DNA of 64,000 nt from positions 186,001-250,000 of the forward strand of contig WNYE01000048.1 in NCBI GenBank assembly GCA_021396245.1, read 5' to 3'. The position numbers and the translations under genes are program-made. Source of the stretch: Sporothrix humicola (Eukaryota; Ascomycota; Sordariomycetes; Ophiostomatales; Ophiostomataceae). Each line of letters opens with the position of its first letter. The stretch's first letter is position 1. The notes under the pieces are model-generated. The model worked only from the letters and a program-made list of their open reading frames with translations. It was not told the origin of the DNA and made no database searches. Shown here piece by piece: positions 37,794 to 47,747 of the stretch.

Positions 37794-38965
37794 ATGGCCC
37801 CTCTGGCAAAAGCCGTGGCGGTGTCCCTCGAGGACTTGAAAAATGGTGAGTTGCTCTCATGCGGTAACTTTCCTGGGACATCAACACCAACATCAACGCC
37901 AACCTAACATCACCAGGAACCGTGTCGCTCGACAAGTTGCAGGAAGCTTTCGGCCCCGACTCGCTCGGCATCCTAGTCGTCCAGGACGTTCCCGCCAGGT
38001 TCGCTGCCTTGCGCCACCGCCTGCTCTCCTATGCGTCGTATCTGGGCAACCTCCCCGCCGACGAACTCACGCGCCTCGAGAACGAGACGGCCAAGTACCT
38101 GACAGGCTGGTCGTGTGGAAAAGAGACGCTCAAGAATGGCCAGGCCGACACGCTCAAGGGCTCGTTCTACGCAAACTGCGCATTTTACGTCGACGCAGCG
38201 CTCGACTGCGCAAAGCCGACGGAAGAGTTCTCGCCGGCAACGTTCCCCGAGTATCTTTCGCCCAATGTGTGGCCGGCCGAGTCGGTGCTTCCTGGCTTCC
38301 GCGTGGCTCTCGAGGATCTGTGCCGGCTGATTATCGACGTGGCGGTTCTGGTAGCGCGAGCATGCGACCGGTTTGCCGTGCAGGCGATCCCCAACTACCG
38401 GCCGGGCTATCTCGAGACCGTCGTGAGCACATCGACAACGACCAAGGCCCGTCTTTTGCATTATTATCCTCAGACAGCTTCTGAAGACGGCGACGCGAAA
38501 GAAGAAAACGACGACGACTGGTGCGCGACGCACCTCGACCATGGCTGCTTGACAGGCCTCACGTCGGCCATGTTTGTTGACGAGGCAGCTGTCGATGCTA
38601 AAGTTCCAGAAGGTGTGGATGTAAAGTCCACTCTCCCACCGCTCGCTGAACTTGACGCGTCGCCCGACCCGGCAGCTGGCCTGTACATCACTTCACGCAC
38701 GGGCGAGGTCGTGCAGGTCAAGATCCCGCGCGACTGCATCGCCTTCCAGACAGGAGAAGCGCTCGAACGTATCACAGCCGGCAAGTTCAAGGCCGTCCCG
38801 CATTTTGTCCGTGGAGCGCGCCCGGCCAAGGGTTCCACTGGGCTCATTGCGCGCAACACGCTGGCCGTGTTCACGCAGCCGAACCTGGACGACGACGTGG
38901 ACAGCGACCACACTACCTTTGGCCAGTTTGCGCGTGGCATTGTTGCAAAGAATACTGTCGGCTGA
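37794..38965 (+). CDS. 2-oxoglutarate/Fe(II) oxygenase-like protein (clavaminate synthase-like fold)
   Basis: Predicted cytosolic protein of 366 aa in two exons, 37,794-37,845 and 37,917-38,965. The intron has a GTGAGT donor, a CTAAC branch site and a CAG acceptor; a split Gly codon joins DLKNGTVSLDK. The second half fits the double-stranded beta-helix of 2OG-Fe(II) enzymes: RLLHYYP, then THLDHGCLTGL with iron ligands His223 and Asp225, GLYITSRTGEVVQV (the GLQV-like strand), CIAFQTGEALERITAG, and distal His313 in VPHFV. An RNT at Arg330 could bind 2-oxoglutarate, although it is further from the His than in isopenicillin N synthase. Homologues are widespread and uncharacterised in fungi, so the substrate is unknown. 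Start context CAACATGG is good. It lies between the kinase-like gene and the DsbA-like gene, all on the plus strand. Confidence 0.78.
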
Positions 38966-39521
38966 GGGGGTGGACAATGAAGAGAAGAGTGTGAAACTTT
39001 TTTTTTTTTTTTTTTTCGTGGCAGCTCTTTCCTGTGTACTTCGAGATATTCTAGTCTCAATGTCTTGCTCCTTCCGTAGCCAGCAATAGTCCTTTACTTG
39101 CCATTTGTATTAATATTATTGCAAATCCAGAAGGAGCTGTCAACCGTCATATAATGTGAATAAAGAAAGCGCTTTGTGCTCGTTCCTGCTTATACACCAT
39201 TTGTATGCCCGCCGACGGAAAGTACGATTGGCTTGGTGGGGCTCACGCTGTCAGCAATTGCCCAATTGCGACATTGGCGGGCGTCCTGCGAAACACGGCG
39301 CTGTTAACGTCATCGCTCCTGCCCTCTTGCATTTGTTATCAATTTCTCCGTTCTTTCCGTGTATTTGTATTATCTCACGGCGGTAACCCTTTTCTCTTTC
39401 CTCCCACAATTCTGTCGACGATCAACAATCTCTCTTCTCCTCAACTTTGACTTCACACAGCAACACCCCAGTCACTTACAAACACCCCGCATCCACCAAC
39501 ACCCAGCTCTCACAACTCACA
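38966..39521 (+). promoter_or_regulatory. intergenic region upstream of the DsbA-like gene
   Basis: 556 bases. A run of 19 T occurs at 38,998-39,016, some 30 bases after the upstream stop codon. Nearer the next gene the sequence is CT-rich and then CA-rich (CAACACC, CACAACTCACA) up to the ATG, as is typical of fungal leaders. No gene is seen inside. Confidence 0.5.
38998..39016 (+). repeat. T19 homopolymer run
   Basis: Nineteen consecutive T residues just downstream of the 2OG-oxygenase-like gene's stop codon. Likely length-unstable; it may lie in the 3' UTR. Confidence 0.9.
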
Positions 39522-40193
39522 ATGGCTCTCGCTCCCAAGTTTGCGGCCCACCGTCTGGTCTTTACCGACCTGTCGTCTGCTGCGGCATCCGTCGCGCCCG
39601 TCCACACTGTCGAGATCTTCCTCGACTACGTCTGCCCCTTCTCGGCCAAGCTCTTCAACACGTTTTACACGGGCGTCGCCCCTGCGCTCCGCACAAAGCC
39701 CGTCGGCAGCCGCGTGCAGGTCATCTTCCGCCAGCAGGTGCAGCCGTGGCACCCGAGCAGCACGCTCGTGCACGAGGCCGGCCTGGCCGTCCAGAGAGCT
39801 GCCGTGGCAGCCGGAAAGCCGCAGCTGTTCTGGGACTTTAGCGCGGCGCTGTTCAAGGACCAGAAGGCGTACATGGACGTCAACGTCGTCAACGAGGGCC
39901 GCAACAGCACGTACAAGCGGCTGGCGGCACTGGCAGCCTCGTCGTCCAACGGTGCGATCGATGCCGATTCCATCTACAAGGAGCTCGAAATCCCCTCGCA
40001 GCCGACCGCCGACGGCTCCGTCAACATTGGCAACGCAGTGACAAACGACCTCAAGCTGATTATCAAGGCGGGCCGCCTGGTGGGCGTGCACGTCAGCCCG
40101 ACGGTGCTCTTTGACGGACTTGTCAACAATGATATCTCCTCGTCCTGGACCGCCGAGCAGTGGCTCGAGTACCTCGAGAAGAATGCTCTGTAG
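39522..40193 (+). CDS. DsbA-like thioredoxin-fold protein with a single active-site cysteine
   Basis: Single-exon gene, 223 aa. The open frame extends upstream to a TTG, but the ATG at 39,522 (CACAATGGCT) starts right before the conserved part. EIFLDYVCPFSAKLF (31-45) is the first strand and active-site helix of a DsbA/2-hydroxychromene-isomerase type thioredoxin fold. The motif is CPFS, with Cys38 and no second cysteine. The helical insert covers about 85-170, and VSPTVLFDG near 192-200 supplies the cis-proline loop. No signal peptide is visible, so a cytosolic protein is more likely than a secreted oxidoreductase. One cysteine cannot perform DsbA-type dithiol oxidation; glutathione-linked or isomerase chemistry is possible but unproven. 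It converges on the flavoprotein gene, with 175 bases between the stops. Confidence 0.8.
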   Translation: MALAPKFAAHRLVFTDLSSAAASVAPVHTVEIFLDYVCPFSAKLFNTFYTGVAPALRTKPVGSRVQVIFRQQVQPWHPSSTLVHEAGLAVQRAAVAAGKPQLFWDFSAALFKDQKAYMDVNVVNEGRNSTYKRLAALAASSSNGAIDADSIYKELEIPSQPTADGSVNIGNAVTNDLKLIIKAGRLVGVHVSPTVLFDGLVNNDISSSWTAEQWLEYLEKNAL

Positions 40194-40368
40194 GAGCCAG
40201 CAATAGGACTTGGATGATCATTACGAAGGAAACGAATGGAAATAAGCACCAACGGAGATAAACCAAGAATGATGAATGTGAACAGTTTTAACGTCAATTA
40301 CTATGATATGTACAGATTCGCTGAAATTGGAGACTCCTTCTAACTTTGATTTTCGCTCACTTCGCATT

Positions 40369-42234
40369 CTACACCTTGAGCTTGCTCTCTGGCACGCCTG
40401 CGGACCGCGCACAGTCTGTTGCGGCGATCCATGCAAACGTCAGGCCGGGACCTAGCGTCGAGCCGGCGCCAGGGTATGTGCGACCCATGACACTTGCCGA
40501 CGAGTTGCCCGCCGCGTACAGACCAGGAATCACATCGTACTTGCCGGGACTCGTCTCCTTCATGGCACGGCCAAACTCGTCCGTCAACACACCGCCCTTG
40601 GTGCCCAGGTCACCGGGCCAGATGCGCACAGCGTAAAAGGGGCCCTTCTCGATCTTGCCCAGGTTGCGGTTCTTGTCGCCGTAGGCCGGGTCGCCCAGGT
40701 AGAAGTCGTAGACGCTCGTGCCGCGCGCAAAGTCGTCGTCGACGCCCTTCTCGACAAAGCCGTTGAAGCGCTTCTGCGTCGCCTGCAGGCCGTCGGCGTC
40801 AATATCGAGCTTCTTGGCCAGCTCGGGTAGCGTGTCGGCCTTGGTCACAAAGCCAGAGTCCAGGTCGGCCTGCGGGATGGGGCTGCCGGGCATGAAGCGG
40901 CCGGCGAACAGGTAGCGGTTGCGGTGGTTGCTGTCCATAATCAGATAGGCAGGGATGGCCTCGGGGCCCTCCTTGTGGCGCTTCCAGATCGCAGTGCCCA
41001 GTGCGTTGTAGTTCTGCGACTCGTTGAGGAAACGCTTGCCCTGCTTGTCGACAATCATAGAGTGCGGCAGACCACGGTCGTACAGACACCAGATGCCGAG
41101 CTTGGACCGGGGCTCGTACATGGCAGCGCCCCACCAGGCCGAGTCCATGAGTGCTGTGGCGGCACCGATCTTCTGGGCAGCCGTGATAGCATCGCCCTGG
41201 TCGGTCTGGCAGGCAGAGGTCCAGTCGGCCGTGATGGGTGATGGCTGGTAGGTCTTGCGCATCTCGGCGTTGCGGGCAAAGCCACCGGCGGCCAGAATGA
41301 CGCCCTGGGATGCCTCGACCGTCACAGTGCGGCCGTCGTGCTCGACCTTGGCGCCAGTCACGCGGCCGGTCTCCTTGTCGACAATCAGCTCGGTCATGGG
41401 GCTCGAGGTCCAGATTGGCGTGCCCTGCTTGACGTTCATGTAGATGAGGCGGCTAATCATGCTGACACCGAGACACACAGGCTCGGCGCCGAGGAACTGG
41501 TTCGGGTACAGGCGCACGCCCCAGATCTTGACGGCAGTCAGGAATCCGTCAATGGAGCAGCGTGCGCGCACAATCTTGGACAGCTCGTCGGTGTAGAGCG
41601 GGAGAGGGGCGCGGACAGGGTTGATGTTGAGCTTTTCGCGCCAAGGGCCCAGAAGGGAAGCGTCGTACATGAGGGCCTCAATGCTGCGGCCGCCCACCTG
41701 TGAGCCGGGCTTATCCTGGAAGTAGTCGGGGTAGATGGGCGTGCGCCGCCATTGGTAGCCAAAGTTGTCGAGCCACTTGACCATGGCAGGTCCTTGGTGG
41801 AGGAAGGCCTCGCGGCGCGGAATAGACGAGGCCGGACCAGCGTCGCCGATAATAGCCTCCATGTATGTCAGGGCCTTTTCGACAGAGTCGTTCTTGTCGT
41901 TGTGGACGTGGGTATTGGGGACCCAGAGGCCAGAACCAGAGAAACAGGATGTGCCACCGATCTTGGCATTCTTCTCGACGACAAGAGTGTTCAGGCCAAG
42001 CGACTTGGCACGCAGGGCTGCTGTCAGGGCTGGGCCGCCAGTGCCGACGATCAGCACGTCCGTCTTGACCACGCCGTCGGGCCCGATGACGGCTCGTGCG
42101 GCGTTCGTCTCGGGGTCTTCCTTAAGGCGGGCCCCGGCGCGCTTCACTCGCGACACCACGCTGGCGCCGACAGCAAGACCAACGACGCCAATGGCGACGC
42201 GGCCGGCCGTCCTACGGAGCGTAGAGGGGGCCAT
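40369..42234 (-). CDS. FAD-dependent dehydrogenase, 3-ketosteroid-delta1-dehydrogenase-like
   Basis: Intronless gene for a 621-aa flavoprotein of the fumarate reductase/KstD superfamily. Residues about 13-31 form a hydrophobic stretch (VAIGVVGLAVGASVV) flanked by Arg, either a membrane anchor or an organelle presequence. FAD-binding VLIVGTGGPALTAALRAKS starts near residue 61, followed by EKNAKIGGTSCFSGSG. The C-terminal block GPFYAVRIWPGDLGTKGGV, then PGLYAAGNSSASVMG and YPGAGSTLGPGLTFAW, is the KstD-type pattern; the Tyr in PFYA corresponds to the catalytic Tyr of bacterial KstD. Proteins of this kind desaturate ring A of 3-ketosteroids or act on related cyclic ketones; the fungal substrate is not known. 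It is a second, distant member of the same superfamily as osm1 in this window. The minus-strand ATG at 42,234 follows a CTCA context. Confidence 0.87.
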   Translation of the reverse strand: MAPSTLRRTAGRVAIGVVGLAVGASVVSRVKRAGARLKEDPETNAARAVIGPDGVVKTDVLIVGTGGPALTAALRAKSLGLNTLVVEKNAKIGGTSCFSGSGLWVPNTHVHNDKNDSVEKALTYMEAIIGDAGPASSIPRREAFLHQGPAMVKWLDNFGYQWRRTPIYPDYFQDKPGSQVGGRSIEALMYDASLLGPWREKLNINPVRAPLPLYTDELSKIVRARCSIDGFLTAVKIWGVRLYPNQFLGAEPVCLGVSMISRLIYMNVKQGTPIWTSSPMTELIVDKETGRVTGAKVEHDGRTVTVEASQGVILAAGGFARNAEMRKTYQPSPITADWTSACQTDQGDAITAAQKIGAATALMDSAWWGAAMYEPRSKLGIWCLYDRGLPHSMIVDKQGKRFLNESQNYNALGTAIWKRHKEGPEAIPAYLIMDSNHRNRYLFAGRFMPGSPIPQADLDSGFVTKADTLPELAKKLDIDADGLQATQKRFNGFVEKGVDDDFARGTSVYDFYLGDPAYGDKNRNLGKIEKGPFYAVRIWPGDLGTKGGVLTDEFGRAMKETSPGKYDVIPGLYAAGNSSASVMGRTYPGAGSTLGPGLTFAWIAATDCARSAGVPESKLKV

Positions 42235-43181
42235 TGAGTAGTAGGCTGGCGGGTGATGTGAATATGTCGAGTTGTCACAGCCTTAGTGATTGGTCTTCAC
42301 TTTGAGATTGAGTCGACACAATTCAGAAAATCGAGAGGAAAGAAGATCCGTCAAAATTCTTGTCAAGCATCCCCTCCTGTCTTATTTCATTCATCTTCTC
42401 CTGCCTCACAAAAGAGGGGGAGGGCCACCTTTAAGGCACGGGTTTGTGAATGCGAGAGCGGCCATCGTCTTCCGCTTGTGCTACGGCCAGTGTGCTTCCT
42501 AGCAGGCGGAGTTGGGCCAGAAGCTCAACAGAGCACACAAATATGTGCCAAAATGCGTCAACAGCCTACACTCCGACACCCCGACAGCACAAGACGAGCA
42601 CAGCGCGAGAGAACCTCTCCACGTCCCCGCCATCTAGCGTCATCGTCTTCTGGGGTATTGGTTCATAATCGGGGTCGCGGAGGCGTCGATTGTGTTGGCT
42701 GTTCGTGCTTCTTTGTGTGCGGATTTGGTGAAGTTTGTGGGGTTGGAACGCCAGAGTCGGCTATCAATACCCACGGAAGCATGGCACGGCGCCTTGCTCG
42801 CGCCTTTTCTCCCTCTTTTTTGGGTTTTAGTTTCCAGATTCCTAGTGCGGAGTCCCGACCACCGGCGGCGGAGCTTTGAAGCACGCAAAAGGACAAGCAT
42901 ACCCCAATTCATGAGTATCTGGGAATGCAACTCGCATTCGAATTACTCCAAAACATGGTCTCCAGTTCAAGAGCTCATGCTACAAGCCTTGTGGAATCAA
43001 GCGCCGCGACGCGTAGTGTAATTCCGGTGGAGGCGGCCGGCAGGGCTAACGCAGGGCGAGAGCTAGGGTTGTGCTCTGAAAAGAGGTCCTAAGGACAACT
43101 AAGTTTTCCTAGACGAGCCCAAACGTCAGCTTAGAAGAGAGAAGAGGGGCAGAAGAGGAGATAGAGATGGCAAGACCATGC

Positions 43182-43521
43182 TCAATGTCCGAAGCTTGTC
43201 GAACACCGCTTTGTCAGTGCTTTGATTTGTCCAGAGAGTTGACTTGCCTGCTGTTTGGTGTAAGTGAAGACCCACCCACAATAAAAGAGAGCAATCGATA
43301 TCAACATGGCTATCGAGAGAGAGAACACCATCGCAGTCTTTTTCTTGCGTGAAATCGCCTCAGCCGGCGTCTCGTCTTTTCGGGAGTCCTCCTTGGCGGC
43401 TGACAGCAATTGGCAGGAGCGGCACGGTGTTCATGGCCGGCGATGCTTCTCCGGGGACACTCGGGCCGGGTGCGTTCCAAAGTGGGTTCGAAGATAGCGT
43501 GCTGGTGGAGAGAAAAGCCAT
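43182..43521 (-). CDS. possible small single-pass membrane protein (gene model uncertain)
   Basis: Minus-strand candidate about 1 kb upstream of the KstD-like gene. An ATG at 43,521 opens a frame (MAFLSTSTLSSNPLWNAPGP) that ends in a stop. An overlapping frame, stop-free from 43,430 to 43,182, has codon use nearer to real genes: AKEDSRKDETPAEAISRKKK, then a hydrophobic segment VFSLSIAMLISIALFYCGWV, then TYTKQQASQ. A 60-base intron (weak donor GTGTCC, acceptor TGTCAG) would join them in phase. A second, GC-AG intron (CAG|GCAAGT, ACTGAC branch) may follow TKQQ. Otherwise it is a frameshifted remnant or chance. I do not recognise the family. The basic-flanked helix and charged N-side are the main reasons to list it. 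Confidence 0.3.
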
Positions 43522-44546
43522 GTCAAATCGTTGAGAAGAACTTCAATTGTGAAAAGAATAAGAAAGGGCAGACAGTTCTTTAAAGACCAAAAAAAATTAA
43601 GGAAAAGGGGAAATCATCGATCGCGACTTCCCAATTTACGAACACAAAAAGTAAACAAAATAAAGGAAAGAACAACCGGCAAAAAACGTACAGCAGCGGG
43701 TATTCGCTGGTCGTCACCGACCCAACTACTAATCCGCCGATTACTGGTTTGACTAGGGGAGAGCGGACGGGATCCCGTATTTTCCAGTATCTATGGCCGT
43801 ACGTGGAGGAAAGAGCGACCGGATCACATTATATGCCGAGTCGCACCTGCCTTCCGTACGGAGGTCGCCGAGTCGGCCTTCTTTAACAACCATAACGTGC
43901 GACTTACATAATACACGTTGTAGCTTCACTTTACAGTGCACTCTGCCAGTAGTAACCAACCACACTTTACATCAACTGCCGGTTGCAGCCTCTCCAGCCC
44001 TCCCATCCTCTATCAGCCTGCCGGGCAATACGAGCGCCAGCGTGGCCGCCTGCAGCACCGTATGGCCTTATCCGCGCCTCTCATAGGCCCAGTCGGGACG
44101 CAATCGACAATCACGAGTGCCAAAATTCTGCTTGCTCCTCTTGATGCGCTGTGTCGCGCCGTGATTGCGAGTGGCTGTTGTCGCCACAGCCCATTTGCAC
44201 GGCGGCACAGCCTCTCAGCTTTGCTGGCAATGGCAAGAGAATGAGGAGCGAAAACGTGGGGTTGGTTGTGTGCTGTATCGAATGAGATCTCCAAACGGTC
44301 GTCATCGCTTCTCATTTGTGGACTAATTCAGTGAGATGCTTTATCATTTATGAGCACTTCTACATATACCAGTTGCTGAAAATGAGCAGAGAGACCATCC
44401 TGTCCTGACAAAAGAAAAGACATGTAAAAAGAAATCAGAAATAAGTCAAGTAAATGAGCTCAAGTGAGTCAAACTTCTGGCCGTATTCTTTTTAGTTATC
44501 TAAAAGAGAATTTGCAGTGTCTGTCAAAATTAAATGAGTTGATGGT

Positions 44547-44573
44547 TGATGATCGTGAGGCCTACGATCATCA
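44547..44573. repeat. 10-bp perfect inverted repeat, 7-nt loop
   Basis: TGATGATCGT (44,547-44,556) and ACGATCATCA (44,564-44,573) are exact reverse complements around the loop GAGGCCT. It lies in gene-free DNA and could form a hairpin in DNA or RNA. Confidence 0.7.
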
Positions 44574-45171
44574 CGGCTTAAATCAAACAAAATAAGGGGA
44601 CAAGAAACGGCAAACAAAAATGCAAATCCTACAAAAATCGTTGAGACATTTTATCGTTTCTTTTTCTTTTTCTTTTTATATATCTCGGTCAGGGACCGTT
44701 TCTACACTTTCGTCGACTGTTTCCTCTCTTCTCAGACCTGTCACTTTTGCCTGTCTCCGTGCTTCTCACCGCCCATCGTAAGCCCAACCAGGCTGAAAGA
44801 TGATGTGCGAGGTGTGACTGCGTTGGCATTCTGGCCATGCATGTCTCTACCCGGCCAAGGTGTTGGGGGACGAATTACGACATTGTGTGCATTTCTGTAT
44901 TTCTTGGACGTAATTTTCTTGCATTTTCGACATCTGCATCTATTTATTTTGCCTTGGGCTGCAGTCGCCCGGCCAGAATAGTCATCTGAACGACGGATGG
45001 CCGCCTTCTGCTCAGCGTGACAAGGCGTCGTTTGCCAACGCATCAGACATCTCCAGCAAGAGTATGATGGAGGGGTCGGCAGTCAATTGGGAGAGAGAAG
45101 TGACAGAGGCAGCCCGTTGAAAAGTAACAAAAGGCTGAGCAATACAGCCAAGATATGACAGAGTATCGTGT

Positions 45172-45208
45172 GTTTTGTTTTTGTTTTTGTATTTGTATTT
45201 GTATTTGT
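45172..45208. repeat. TTTTGT/ATTTGT microsatellite
   Basis: A run of TTTTGT and then ATTTGT units of about 37 bases. The reverse strand reads as a KYKYKNKN-type string that belongs to a TTG-initiated frame and is not real coding. Confidence 0.85.
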
Positions 45209-47731
45209 CCAACTTTTAAATTGAAATGAGGAAATGCGTGTTTGTTGAAACATTAATTGTCATTCACAAAAGAGGCCGTCCAGTCTATTGCCAAGATGCA
45301 ATGCAACGCCGTGCTCGCCAGCTGGGCCACGCAGCTGCGCAGCTGCAAACAGAATATGTATTGGTTGTGCTGTCCGCTGTTTGACAAGGCGGTCACATTC
45401 TAGAACAGCTTTCCTTGAAAGGCCCAGGGGATGTCACCATGCATGCCGCATTCTGTATCTGCATCCGTATCTGACTTGGCATATCGGACCTGCCGGCAGC
45501 TTGTCTATCCAGTCGTCTGCTGTGATCCTTCCGAGGCGCTTTTGGGACATGGGATGCCCCGAAAGCGTTTGATTTCTGGAGAGAAAAAAAACCCGAATTC
45601 ATCTACGACAATGTCCCATGCATTCACATTATCGTGGAGGACATAAGAGCTCGTTTCGAACAAAACTGTGTAACCAGCCCTGCAGGCGCTTCTTATGCAT
45701 GGTCCCTTTTTGGTGGCCTCGACGAAGCTCTCTTTTTTCTTCGCTATTATTTGATAGGATATGGGATCTCAAATAAAACATACGAAAAGTTCCAAGCTGA
45801 ATGAATAAATTCGAGAATGTAAACGCAACCGACGTCAAACTTCCACGTCTGAAGCATGAAAGCATCAATATATCCATGTCTACATTGCATCACACCGGTG
45901 TAGTTATCATCATGTTACCTTACCATCTCACGAGAGATTCCATCCTGCTCCCACAGGATTAGAAAACGGTGGCGGACTGCAGCTTGTATATATTTCAATG
46001 AAAGCCCACATGTTTAGGCAAATTGAATGGGCCTCCGTCTTACCCCCCGCCTCTCCCTACTCACTCACCTTAACTCCCCGTAACGGTGGTTTCGGCCCTA
46101 TGTTATATTGCACTCAATAGAAAAGCCACATGGACACGCGGGGAACGGTCCGCTCTGCACTTACAGCCACTTGGTGAGTCTTTTTTCTTTCTCCCGGAGA
46201 AATGGGCGAGCTGCCGGGGGTGAGGGCCACTTTGGCTAAATGGCAGTTGGGGCCTACTCTCGCTCGCGACATAACCATAAAACCCCCATTAAAATCCATA
46301 AAAGCCTTAAAAGACATTGACATCTGTCAAGACCACGTGGGATAGGCGAGAGGGGAACCAGGGACAGGAGCCGGTGGGCGAAAGTGCGGGCTTTTTAAGG
46401 CCATATGCTGCCGTTTATCTGCATCCTCCGCATACAGTTTTGATATTTCTATGTATCTTCTTTTCGTTCCATCTAGGCTTCCATAGATTGCCGTTCTCCG
46501 TATCGATCCCAAATGCCGGCGATTTCTCTGAGATTATATAGTGCTTCTAGAGGAGGGCGTGCAAATGAAAAGCGAGGCCAGACCATGTTGATAACCGCTC
46601 TATCGGATCAACATCCCGACAGTTGTGACTGTATCAGAATACTAGACGGTTTAGCAGGTTCAGTTTATTATGGTAGCCATAGCGGTCTTATGTCGTTCAT
46701 CGCACCTTCCATTATGGCATGGCTATGGACGTTGACAACGAAACGGAAGGAGACTAGGGCGTGGGTGCTGCCGCCAGTGAAAGGCTCCTGCCGTTCCCGC
46801 TGTCACTTACACGGAGAACCACGTGACAATACGGACGCAACAAGCATAACATTAAGCATACAGGGATGACAGCCCCATCTATCAAACAACTCGTTCTGCT
46901 GTTTTTAAAAATAGGCGCTGGGGGCGGCGACAGTTCAGGGGACTCCCACACCCTTTCGTGGACCGCCGGATAAGCGCCTGCAGGTGTGCTGGGCGCGCGC
47001 TTACAGCCTGAAAAAGGGAGAAAAGGAGGCCAACGAAGACAAGAATAGGGCACGCAAGGGCAGCAAAAGGGCACCCTGTGACCTGTGCCCCTTTGTGATG
47101 GCGGTTGTGCCCCCATCCCACCCTTACACCCTTTTCAGGGTCTGTTTTGGGGGGCTACAAGCTTTTGTCAAGAGATATCAACATATCCTTCCCACGGTTA
47201 GCCGTCTTGGAAGTAGCAGGTTCGAGATATTTTCAAAACGGAGCCATTTATTTTATCGATCCGTACGGAGCATTTTATTTCTCTTTCTTTTCAACATTAA
47301 TTACTTCTGTTCACCGTTATTCTTCACCTTCCGGTCTATTTTATTTTCTAGTAAATGAATAATACGGCATACCGAGAATGTTCGCCGCAAAATGTATTTT
47401 TCAGACCGCAATAAGCGGGTTGTCATTATGGCAATGTCCCAGATATGACCAAAAGCTGGGGAAATACGGGGAAACGGGGCCGCAGTCCTGGGGACGTAAT
47501 GCTCATCTGGGCCTCAGTCGCAAACGGTCAACAAATACGTCGTAAAACGCAAATAATAGCATAAAATTCCAAGGATGCCAAAAACGTCAAACAAAAAAGG
47601 CGACAGGCGAACCCGTACGCTCGGACGCAGTGCATCCCGTGCCATGACAAAAGCGTGACAAAAAGAGTGGCTGCTTGTCCGAAATAGGAATCAGAGGAAG
47701 GGAGAGATCCAGAGAAATAAGACGTTCCCAC

Positions 47732-47747
47732 GGGGGGGGGGGGGGGG
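47732..47747 (+). repeat. G16 homopolymer tract
   Basis: Sixteen consecutive G after CCCAC and before CAAAAGGG. Long G runs are rarer than A/T runs in such genomes and may fold as intermolecular quadruplexes or be an assembly-sensitive site. Confidence 0.9.
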
